Assembly: GCA_031283915.1 (NCBI GenBank)
Contig: JAITAY010000155.1
Coordinates: 1 to 11,394, forward strand
Direction: 5' to 3'
Length of the DNA stretch: 11,394 bases
Source of the DNA: Tannerella sp.
GTDB lineage: Bacteria > Bacteroidota > Bacteroidia > Bacteroidales > Tannerellaceae
Part shown: positions 1 to 5,632 of the stretch, one piece after another
How positions within the stretch are numbered: position 1 is the first letter of the stretch
Layout of the letters: the number at the start of each line of letters is the position of its first letter
Notes under the pieces: generated by a model
The model's input: only the letters and a program-made list of their open reading frames with translations
The model's database searches: none
What the model was told of the DNA's origin: nothing
Made by a program: the position numbers and the translations under genes

Positions 1-161
1 AGACTCTTGCCGAACCGCCTCGGGCGACCGAGAAAATACGGTTTCCCGAAGCCGGCCAGGCGATAGACATAAGCCGTTTTATCTACATAAACACAGTTGC
101 GGGTACGTAAATCCTCAAAATCCTGCATCCCTATCGGTAAATTTCTTCTTTCTTCATACAT
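1..161 (-). CDS. AAA-ATPase-like protein, N-terminal fragment
   Basis: Reading the minus strand from the ATG at 161-159 gives 53 codons, then the window ends. The peptide begins MYEERRNLPIGMQDFEDLRT and contains CVYVDKTAYVYRL and PYFLGRPRRFGKSL. This is the very characteristic start of the family with an N-terminal AAA-ATPase-like domain and, usually, a C-terminal PD-(D/E)XK nuclease-like domain (Pfam AAA-ATPase_like plus PDDEXK_9, names from memory). RRFGKS is its P-loop (Walker A). Such proteins are about 500-600 residues and occur in many paralogous copies in Bacteroidales; their biological role is not established. Only the N-terminus is visible, so integrity of the rest is unknown. The usual residue before RPRRFGKS is Ser; here it is Gly. 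A TAnnTTTG box lies 26 nt upstream of the start. Confidence 0.85.
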   Translation of the reverse strand, partial: MYEERRNLPIGMQDFEDLRTRNCVYVDKTAYVYRLAGFGKPYFLGRPRRFGKS

Positions 162-537
162 GGCTTTTTATTTTTGATTTGCTGCCTCAAAGTTAAGAAA
201 TTAATTGAAAATTGAGCGTTGAAAGTAGGGGAAAGAAATCAAGCAATACCTTCCCCCGCTGTTTTTTTTCATTCTTCAGGAGGAAGTATGGTGAAAAACA
301 GACCCGTAAAGGGGTGGTTTATTTACAGACAGCTCCTTTATTCGCTTCCGTGTCGAAAACCCTCTCCTCTCGTCTGTTTTATCCGGAAACAGTGACCATG
401 TTATGAGTTTTTGCCAGAGAAACACCATCCCCTGACAAAAAGATTTCGATCTGTCATGAAAAGGTATAATCGTCCGGAACAAACGTCAATCCCACCGTAA
501 CGGAAGCAGGCAAGTTTCCTCTTCTCCTTTTTGCCTT
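162..537. other. Intergenic region without a convincing gene
   Basis: About 375 bp between the divergently oriented 5' end of the AAA-ATPase-like gene and the 3' end of the GH110 gene. Apart from the -7 box at 188-195 I see no convincing feature. A 35-codon frame at 288-395 is preceded by a perfect AGGAGG at 278-283, but Bacteroidia rarely rely on Shine-Dalgarno pairing and the peptide has no recognisable character, so I do not call it. No clear intrinsic terminator follows the GH110 stop. Confidence 0.6.
188..195 (-). promoter_or_regulatory. Bacteroidetes -7 box for the AAA-ATPase-like gene
   Basis: On the minus strand TAACTTTG matches the Bacteroidetes sigma-ABfr -7 consensus TAnnTTTG and sits 26 nt before the ATG at 161. 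I do not see a strong -33 TTTG at the usual 19-bp spacing, only T-rich sequence. Confidence 0.5.
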
Positions 538-2382
538 CTACTGCACGATTTTGAAGATTGTTCCCTTGTCGAGTTTACATTCCTTCCGTGGCATCCGGAT
601 CAGTTGAACGGTTTTCCCCAAAAGATCGCCTTCGGCCGTGTTTCCCTTCACGACAACCTGGCGGCAACCCTCAAACGTCAAGCCGTGTTTCCGGTGATGG
701 AACGACTCAAACTGATGACTTCGTATCAGTTTGTTGTTCGAAAATTCCAGTCCGTCCACCGAAAGGGCGTAGAGGATGGGGTAGTCGAACAGATGAAATT
801 CATTCTCCGTAATGGTAATGTTCTGGTGGAACGGCGGTGTTTTGTCGGTTTTTTGCGGGATTTCGGGGAAAATACTGATAACCCCCTCGCAAAACTGATA
901 CATGGAGGTCATGCAGGGTGCCCGGAAGACGTTTTTCCTGATCAGCACTTCCTTGACGGCGCCCGTTTCGTACCAGTAGTTGGCGTCGCCTGCAATCAGG
1001 ATGGCCGAACCGCTCGACTCGAAAATGTTGTTTGTAATTTCCACCTTACCCGGCGTGGAGACCAGAATCCCTCGTGCCCGGCAACTTTTGAAATACGAAT
1101 CCGTGATGGATACGTTACACGTCCACGTCAAATTTTCCAGTGCATGGCCTTCTGTAATCTGTTTCGGTACGGCTTGACGGAAAGTGACTTCAAATTCTTC
1201 GTTATTGATCGGGTGGTAGCTATCCACCATGCCGACTCCGACGGTCTGCATCGTTTTGTTTTCGATGAATCCGACCATTTCGTCCGTTCGTGCCCAGGTC
1301 ATGCCGACGCTTTGGTGATGCATGAACTTGCAGCGGAGCGTATAATCGTCCATTCGCTTCAGGATGCGTACGGATGTGCCGTGCACGTTGATAGGATCGT
1401 CCATCAGCGCATGGAACGTGCAGTTTTTTACGATTACGTCACCCTTGCAGTTCGAATAGTGAAAGCCGTCGTCATGCCCGGCCAGGATGCGTCCCTTCCG
1501 TTCGTTCGGGATGCAGTTTACGTTGATGAAGGTGAGGTTTGTGGAAAACTGTGACAGGATACCCAGTCCGGCCGTATGGTAGATGTCTGCGTTTTCGACG
1601 CGCACCTCGCGGCTGTCAACGATGAACATCCCTGCATGGTCGCGTTCGCTGTGACGCAGGACGAGCCGGTTGCCCACAGCCGGCCTGCGCTGGTAGGGAA
1701 AATGGATACGCACCTGTCCGGGTGCCAGTTCTTCCGCCCGGTAATTACCCTGGGGGCGCAGGCAGCCCGGGTCGCCTGTTTGAGGTGTGACGATACGTGT
1801 ATCTTTCTCAAACTCCATTGTGCCATTCCAGGGGCTTTTCCAGCCTTCGCCGACAAATACCAGTTTGCCGCTTTCGATGATGAAAGGCGATTCATATGCA
1901 TTGATTTGCAAGTCGAGGTAACTGTCGGTGGTCTGCGTCACGATCGCCTGTGCCGTGAGCGGGATATCCCAATCGACGGTGAAATTGCGGAGCGTGATGT
2001 TGTGGCTGTGATCCACGGTAAAGGGCTGCATCCGGTCGTGAAACACGAAGTCCGATCCTTCGCCGTCAATGGTCAGCCCTTCAGCCCGATCAATCAGTAT
2101 GGCCAGCCGCTTTGGATTGATGTCGGTCGTATTCGATTCGTAATAGGTACGTTCAGTGCAATGCTGTGGCCAGAAGTCGTAACGTCCCCTGGGAAAGACA
2201 ATCACCGCATTCTTGCTGTGCCGGCAGGCTTCAAGAGCCTTTTTGACGTATGGAACAGCGTTTTCACGCGTGTCGGGTTTTAATCCGAAATCGGCTACAG
2301 ACACTTTTTCGGTCTGCGCTGCTGCAATCTGCCACCCGAAACAGCAGATGCTCAAGGTCAGGTATTGAATAGTTCTTTTCAT
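538..2382 (-). CDS. glaB: GH110 alpha-1,3-galactosidase (GlaB type), secreted
   Basis: A 614-residue protein that I recognise as glycoside hydrolase family 110, inverting exo-alpha-1,3-galactosidases that remove the terminal galactose of blood-group-B and, in the B subfamily, linear alpha-Gal epitopes. Residues 1-22 are a Sec signal peptide ending AAA-Q, so it acts in the periplasm or outside. The body is a right-handed parallel beta-helix of pectin-lyase type. Family hallmarks are VFPRGRYDFWPQ (62-73), ESNTTDINPKRLAIL (82-96), RHSERDHAGMF (243-253), HTAGLGILSQ (269-278), GHDDGFH (302-308), LMDDPINVHGTSVR (326-339) and SCRARGILVSTPGKV (433-447). The aspartates at 304/305 and 328/329 are the likely catalytic acids; family structural work, as I remember it, places them in this region. 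Length is normal for the family. No SusC/SusD, sulfatase or other glycosidase is adjacent, and it is transcribed from its own promoter. GlaB rather than GlaA specificity is inferred from overall resemblance. Confidence 0.93.
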   Translation of the reverse strand: MKRTIQYLTLSICCFGWQIAAAQTEKVSVADFGLKPDTRENAVPYVKKALEACRHSKNAVIVFPRGRYDFWPQHCTERTYYESNTTDINPKRLAILIDRAEGLTIDGEGSDFVFHDRMQPFTVDHSHNITLRNFTVDWDIPLTAQAIVTQTTDSYLDLQINAYESPFIIESGKLVFVGEGWKSPWNGTMEFEKDTRIVTPQTGDPGCLRPQGNYRAEELAPGQVRIHFPYQRRPAVGNRLVLRHSERDHAGMFIVDSREVRVENADIYHTAGLGILSQFSTNLTFINVNCIPNERKGRILAGHDDGFHYSNCKGDVIVKNCTFHALMDDPINVHGTSVRILKRMDDYTLRCKFMHHQSVGMTWARTDEMVGFIENKTMQTVGVGMVDSYHPINNEEFEVTFRQAVPKQITEGHALENLTWTCNVSITDSYFKSCRARGILVSTPGKVEITNNIFESSGSAILIAGDANYWYETGAVKEVLIRKNVFRAPCMTSMYQFCEGVISIFPEIPQKTDKTPPFHQNITITENEFHLFDYPILYALSVDGLEFSNNKLIRSHQFESFHHRKHGLTFEGCRQVVVKGNTAEGDLLGKTVQLIRMPRKECKLDKGTIFKIVQ

Positions 2383-2423
2383 GAAATCTAATTTTAATGA
2401 TGTTGCTTACATTTATCAGGGGA

Positions 2424-2431
2424 CAAAGATA
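2424..2431 (-). promoter_or_regulatory. -7 box of the GH110 promoter
   Basis: TATCTTTG on the minus strand is a perfect TAnnTTTG, 41 nt before the ATG at 2382. The -33 region is T-rich (a run of seven T) rather than a clear TTTG. It lies only about 130 bp from the edge of the 21-bp repeat array, so the array is upstream of, and could influence, this promoter. Confidence 0.6.
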
Positions 2432-2562
2432 CGGCTTTGTTTAAAAAAATCACTGTCAAAGGGTGCATTTCAAATCGCATCGCTCCGCAACGCGAAGAGC
2501 GCTGCCGTGACGGATGTCCGTTTTTGAACTGACTGTTCCACTGGGTATAGCGGGGTTTTGGA

Positions 2563-2788
2563 AAGGCGATTTTTCAAGCCGGCAACGCGTACTTTCCATT
2601 TGAAAACGCGCGTTTTCAAGTTTGCAACGCGCGTTTTCAAACTGTAAACGCGCGTTTTCAAGTTGCAAACGCGCGTTTTCAAACTGTAAACGCGCGTTTT
2701 TAAGTTGGCAACGCGCGTTTTCAAACTGCAAACGCGCGTTTTTAAACTGCAAACGCGCGTTTTTAAACCGTCAACGCGCGTTTTTAAG
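2563..2788. repeat. 21-bp tandem array with CGCGCG palindromic cores
   Basis: Nine copies of the core CGCGCG start at 2607, 2628, 2649, 2670, 2691, 2712, 2733, 2754 and 2775: exactly 21 bp apart every time. Two decayed units remain in register on the left, at 2586 (CGCGTA) and 2565. Each core is flanked by AA and TT, making AACGCGCGTT; the first intact unit is a 20-bp perfect palindrome at 2600-2619. Linkers vary between forms such as AAACTGTAAA and AAGTTGCAAA while cores are invariant. Because 21 is divisible by three, frames on both strands stay open and give spurious heptad proteins (LKTRVYS, QFENARL, QRAFSNC, TRVFKLQ); the ones here begin at TTG or GTG inside the array or inside the neighbouring gene. 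The unit is too short and spacer-free to be CRISPR. Confidence 0.95.
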
Positions 2789-2805
2789 ATGGGTTTTGGA
2801 CCCAT
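2789..2805. repeat. Short inverted repeat after the 21-bp array
   Basis: ATGGGT, loop TTTGG, ACCCAT: a perfect 6-bp stem that begins immediately where the array ends. No T-tract follows on either strand. Confidence 0.5.
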
Positions 2806-2814
2806 GCGGACAGA

Positions 2815-2837
2815 ACGAGCCACAAGGTATGGCTCGT
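2815..2837. repeat. Hairpin ACGAGCCA / TGGCTCGT
   Basis: A perfect 8-bp inverted repeat with a 7-nt loop (CAAGGTA), 9 bp after the preceding hairpin. No flanking T-tract, so it is not a standard intrinsic terminator. It may be a structured 3' trailer of the glycosyltransferase operon or a protein-binding site. Confidence 0.55.
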
Positions 2838-2902
2838 CCATGCATATACCACTCTGTGCCTGTTGTCCGATGAAACACTTTGGACGTTTATTGATCACCT
2901 GT

Positions 2903-2931
2903 AAATCCCTGTGGATGAACCGCAGGGATTT
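2903..2931 (-). terminator. Hairpin downstream of the glycosyltransferase operon
   Basis: AAATCCCTG and CAGGGATTT form a perfect 9-bp stem with an 11-nt loop, beginning 7 nt after the TAA of the GT2 gene on the minus strand. The 3' arm ends in ATTT but no longer U-run follows, so it is a weak intrinsic terminator or an mRNA 3'-end stabiliser. Confidence 0.45.
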
Positions 2932-2938
2932 CATTTGT

Positions 2939-3889
2939 TTAATGCTCGCCGTCGATAAAATTCCGTTTTTCGTCGATGATATACTCGGGGCGGTTTTTGA
3001 TTTCGTCGAAAAGCACGCCGATGTATTGTCCCAGTACACCCACCGTCAGCAACTGGACGCCGCCGAAAAAAGTAATGACAGTGATCAGCGATGTCCAGCC
3101 TGTTTCGGCATTGCTGAACCCGTAGATTTTGCCCAGAGTGAACCAGATGGCTAAGAAAATACCCACCAGTACGGCAAAGAATCCCAGTCCCATCACCATT
3201 TGGAGCGGTTTTTTGGAAAAGTACAGCAAGGCGGTCGAGGCGAATCTCAGCATCTTGCGAAAAGGATATTTCGTTTCGCCGGCCATGCGCGCCTTCCGTT
3301 CGTAATAAAACGGGACTTGCCTGAAGCCGATCCAGCTGACCAGGCCGCGAATGTATTTTCCGTGTTCATGCAACTGTTTAAATTCGGTCATAATCTTTCG
3401 GTCGATCAGCCGGAAGTCGCCCGTATCCAATGGAAATTTCACCTCGCTCATCATCCGATTCAGCGTACGGTAGAAGAACTTGGAGGAAAAACGCTTGAAC
3501 CAGCTTTCATTCTCGCGCGATCGACGGACACAATAGACGCTGTTGGCCTGTTTGTCCCGGCATCGTTGCAGGATGTCGGGAATCAATTCCGGCGGGTCTT
3601 GCAGGTCGGCGTCCATGATGATTGCCCAGTCGGCGTCACAATGTTTGATGCCGGCGGATACGGCCGGCTGATGTCCGAAATTCCGGGAGAAATGAATCAC
3701 TTTGACACGAGCGTCCGTTGCGGCAATTTCATCCAGTATCTCCCGTGTCCGGTCCCGGCTTCCATCGTTCACATAAATGATTTCAGTGTCGTATGCGACA
3801 TGATTTAATACGTCCCGGGTACGCCGGTAAGATACTGACAGAGATGCTTCTTCATCATAACAGGGAATGATAATAGACAGTTTTTCCAT
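2939..3889 (-). CDS. GT2 polyprenyl-phosphate glycosyltransferase (GtrB/DPM1-like)
   Basis: A 316-residue family-2 glycosyltransferase of the DPM1/GtrB/ArnC type, which transfers a sugar from a nucleotide donor to polyprenyl phosphate on the cytoplasmic face of the inner membrane. The N-terminal GT-A domain starts SIIIPCYDEE (5-14), followed by NDGSRDRT (41-48), the metal-binding DADLQDPPE (93-101), TGDFRLIDR (156-164) and KYIRGLVSWIGFRQ (178-191), all usual for this subgroup. Two hydrophobic segments at about 229-251 and 267-290 anchor the C-terminus, the standard topology. Length matches the family. It starts 6 nt after the GtrA-type gene, which supports joint work: this enzyme makes the lipid-linked sugar and GtrA is thought to flip it. 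The sugar (glucose, mannose, aminosugar) cannot be told from the sequence. It is the last gene of the operon. Confidence 0.92.
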   Translation of the reverse strand: MEKLSIIIPCYDEEASLSVSYRRTRDVLNHVAYDTEIIYVNDGSRDRTREILDEIAATDARVKVIHFSRNFGHQPAVSAGIKHCDADWAIIMDADLQDPPELIPDILQRCRDKQANSVYCVRRSRENESWFKRFSSKFFYRTLNRMMSEVKFPLDTGDFRLIDRKIMTEFKQLHEHGKYIRGLVSWIGFRQVPFYYERKARMAGETKYPFRKMLRFASTALLYFSKKPLQMVMGLGFFAVLVGIFLAIWFTLGKIYGFSNAETGWTSLITVITFFGGVQLLTVGVLGQYIGVLFDEIKNRPEYIIDEKRNFIDGEH

Positions 3890-3895
3890 GTATGT

Positions 3896-4327
3896 TCAGG
3901 CTTTGAATGTATAAAACTTGTTGATTATAAAATTAATGACCGTATAAAATGCGGTAGACAGTATCTGATTGTAGAACAGCGGGTCTACCTTGAAACGGAG
4001 CAACAGGGGACTGAAAAAGTCATACGCCGGCGGATGCTCCGGACAATACCGGTTCAGCAGCAGCAACAAAGCCAGTTGCAACACGTAGCACACAGCAAAT
4101 ACCTCGAAAAAGCGAATGGCGCCGCTTTTCCAGTTTACCTCGCTGTGAAATGTCCACTGCCTGTTCCACAGGTAACTGTTTACCAATCCGATTACATATC
4201 CCGTAAAATTCGAAAATGCAGGTGTGCATCCACCGTATTGGGTCATGATCCAGATGATCGCCAGCGAAAGCAGCGTATTTCCGATACCTACTACTCCGTA
4301 TTTAAGACCCTGCCTGATGACTTCCAT
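3896..4327 (-). CDS. GtrA family membrane protein
   Basis: A 143-residue protein of the GtrA/DPMS family, small four-helix membrane proteins believed to move polyprenyl-phosphate sugars across the inner membrane. Hydrophobic segments lie near residues 9-29, 38-56, 71-92 and 115-136. The family signatures are FTGYVIGLVNSYLWNRQWTF (41-60), where N-R-x-W-T-F is typical, and the repeat-like C-terminal NFIINKFYTF (132-141). Length is normal. The ATG at 4327 lies inside the previous gene, giving a 26-nt overlap, so translation is probably coupled; a 6-nt gap separates it from the GT2 gene. Pairing with a GtrB-like enzyme suggests O-antigen, teichoic-like or other envelope glycan modification. Transport activity is a family inference. 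Confidence 0.9.
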   Translation of the reverse strand: MEVIRQGLKYGVVGIGNTLLSLAIIWIMTQYGGCTPAFSNFTGYVIGLVNSYLWNRQWTFHSEVNWKSGAIRFFEVFAVCYVLQLALLLLLNRYCPEHPPAYDFFSPLLLRFKVDPLFYNQILSTAFYTVINFIINKFYTFKA

Positions 4328-5048
4328 ACATTTGCAGAATGTTGGCGATCTCGTCGCCGTTTAACTCCTTGACATTTGTGATTGTTATATTTTCCGACAG
4401 GAAATTACCATATTGATTACACTCACGAATGGTTTTCTCCAGTAAATATTTGAGGTTTGTCCGTAAGGGAAGCAACACGAGGAGTTCCACATGTTTTTCC
4501 CGGATGGTCAGGCGTTCGATTTTTCCGTTTTCCCTGGACAGAAAATAGGCAAATTCCCGCTCGATCACTTGCCGCTGATAGGTCTGAAACGGAGCATCGG
4601 ACGAAGAAATCAGTAAGATGAAGAACCGGAGCCGTTGCCCTTCTCCTCCCAGTCCGGTGGAGATGTAGATTTTCTTTTCGTCGGACAATTCGGATTCCAG
4701 CGTCATCCGGCTTTCCATCAGCGCCATATACGCCCAATGGCTTAACTCCGGATCGCATTCCTCCACATACTGTTTCAATACCCCGTAAGCCTTTGCCTGC
4801 ATGGAAACGGCCAGCGTGGAAAGAAGTTGCTTTTTTTGCTTCGCCGGAGTGTCCGGCAATCGCAACTGGGTGAGATACTTTTCACAGTCCGCTTCGCGCA
4901 ACCGGGGCGGAGACTTGCGCAACCGGCTGGAAAGTTCAAAATATTCCTTTTGAACTGCTACCGGCACACGCTGTTCAAGAATATGAAAATCCCCTTCCGT
5001 TTCATGCAGGAACTTCTGAAACTGGCTAAAGATGTCATTTTGTTGCAT
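4302..5048 (-). CDS. Uncharacterised 248-aa protein, first gene of the GtrA/GT2 operon
   Basis: I do not recognise a named domain. The 248-residue product has no signal peptide and no membrane segment, so it should be cytoplasmic. It is rich in charged helices in the first 120 residues (for example LSSRLRKSPPRLREADCEKY at 39-58) and looks like an alpha/beta fold afterwards: strands KIYISTG (126-132), RLRFFILLISSS (139-150), HVELLVLLPL (186-195) and ENITITNVKEL (219-229). ISTGLGGEGQ (129-138) is a Gly-rich loop but lacks the GKS/T of a P-loop. WAYMALMESRM (105-115) hints at a helical repeat. The ATG at 5048 lies 31 nt after a good -7 box. The 3' end overlaps the GtrA-type gene by 26 nt, so the three genes form an operon. 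It resembles conserved hypothetical proteins of Bacteroidales; any role in glycan transfer is only suggested by position. Confidence 0.8.
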   Translation of the reverse strand: MQQNDIFSQFQKFLHETEGDFHILEQRVPVAVQKEYFELSSRLRKSPPRLREADCEKYLTQLRLPDTPAKQKKQLLSTLAVSMQAKAYGVLKQYVEECDPELSHWAYMALMESRMTLESELSDEKKIYISTGLGGEGQRLRFFILLISSSDAPFQTYQRQVIEREFAYFLSRENGKIERLTIREKHVELLVLLPLRTNLKYLLEKTIRECNQYGNFLSENITITNVKELNGDEIANILQMYGSHQAGS

Positions 5049-5078
5049 ATCCGTTTTTGTTTAGTATCAAAACCCTCA

Positions 5079-5086
5079 CAAAAATA
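5079..5086 (-). promoter_or_regulatory. -7 box of the 248-aa/GtrA/GT2 operon promoter
   Basis: TATTTTTG on the minus strand matches TAnnTTTG and lies 31 nt before the ATG at 5048. TTG follows an A-tract directly upstream. The 28-bp dispersed element at 5099-5126 ends 12 bp upstream of this box. Confidence 0.6.
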
Positions 5087-5098
5087 CAACTTTTTTTC

Positions 5099-5126
5099 GG
5101 CTAAATCTTTTTTTGAAGCGCTATTC
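5099..5126 (-). repeat. 28-bp dispersed promoter-proximal element, copy 1
   Basis: Read on the minus strand it begins GAATAGCGCTTC, continues with seven A and ends GATTTAGCC. It matches copy 2 at 10612-10639 in 27 of 28 positions (one T/C difference in GCGCYTC). In both copies the element lies just upstream of a TAnnTTTG box and points toward the downstream gene. Confidence 0.85.
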
Positions 5127-5313
5127 CTCTTTTTACCGACGTAAAATCATCGGGAAATACATGCAGGAATGGTGCAAAACCACCTTTGGCATAAAACCAC
5201 GCGCTCCTTCAGTAGGTTTGACCGTATATTATTCTACAACTGCGCGCGGGAAGATTTTTCGCAAAAACAGGCGTGGTTAATGGTTAATGATTAGTGGATA
5301 GTAGTTATACTTT

Positions 5314-5332
5314 ACGCGGTATGATTTTGTGC
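5314..5332 (-). repeat. ATACCGCGT motif, left copy (inverted)
   Basis: On the minus strand GCACAAAATCATACCGCGT. It matches the plus-strand sequence at 5510-5528 in 17 of 19 positions, the two differences being adjacent (TC versus CT). A third partial hit, TTATACCGCAG, occurs near 5561-5571. Spacing and inversion fit either an operator pair or a degenerate inverted repeat. Confidence 0.7.
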
Positions 5333-5343
5333 AGGTGCATATC

Positions 5344-5358
5344 TTCCCCGTAGGGGAA
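5344..5358. repeat. TTCCCC-GTA-GGGGAA hairpin
   Basis: A perfect 6-bp stem with a 3-nt loop in the porX upstream region, flanked by ATAT on both sides after one or two unpaired bases. No T-tract follows. Confidence 0.5.
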
Positions 5359-5509
5359 TCATATCAATAGTAGTAGTAGTCGGTAGCTCTGTGATACGAC
5401 AAAGTTGTCCGCTCAAACCCTCACTTTTACGCCTTTCCCTCCAACTGCCGCTTGCCTGCCAACCGCCCTCTACTAACTATTAGCTACTATCTACTAACTA
5501 CCCCTTTTT

Positions 5510-5528
5510 GCACAAAACTATACCGCGT
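5510..5528 (+). repeat. ATACCGCGT motif, right copy
   Basis: GCACAAAACTATACCGCGT, inverted partner of 5314-5332 (17/19). It overlaps the left arm of the CTATAC/GTATAG hairpin and lies about 105 bp upstream of the porX ATG. Confidence 0.7.
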
Positions 5529-5545
5529 GCAGTATAGCCTTTTTT
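5518..5545 (+). terminator. Terminator-like hairpin ahead of porX
   Basis: CTATAC, 8-nt loop, GTATAG, then CC and six T. The shape is that of an intrinsic terminator or attenuator on the plus strand, but the stem is short and AT-rich, so it is weak. If transcription of porX starts upstream of 5518 this could attenuate it; alternatively the inverted TATAC half-sites are an operator. Confidence 0.35.
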
Positions 5546-5632
5546 CAACCCCGAAAAAAATTATACCGCAGCCACATACTTATTCTGTTTTTTCACCGTT
5601 TACGAAACAGGCAAACATTAATTCCCAAAAAG

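Larger units (their letters stand above)
5049..5632. other. 584-bp divergent intergenic region upstream of porX
   Basis: Between the divergent 248-aa operon and porX. It contains the minus-strand promoter, the 28-bp element, the 8-bp inverted pair AACCACGC (5195-5202) and GCGTGGTT (5271-5278), low-complexity TTAGT-type stretches at about 5276-5308 and 5471-5500 in opposite orientation, a TTCCCC-GTA-GGGGAA hairpin at 5344-5358, a short TAG-triplet run near 5368-5380, and the ATACCGCGT inverted copies listed separately. I find no open frame with coding character and no clear TAnnTTTG box for porX. Confidence 0.6.

Noticed and set aside
288..395. 35-codon frame preceded by a perfect AGGAGG
   Set aside because: Bacteroidia make little use of Shine-Dalgarno pairing, there is no promoter-like box close by, and the peptide shows no recognisable character.
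604..1554. Long plus-strand frames (604-1554, 1576-2283) antisense to GH110
   Set aside because: Shadows of the GH110 reading frame, which matches its family along the full length and has a signal peptide and promoter.
2563..2788. CRISPR array
   Set aside because: Units are 21 bp in total with no unique 25-40-bp spacers, and no cas gene is present.
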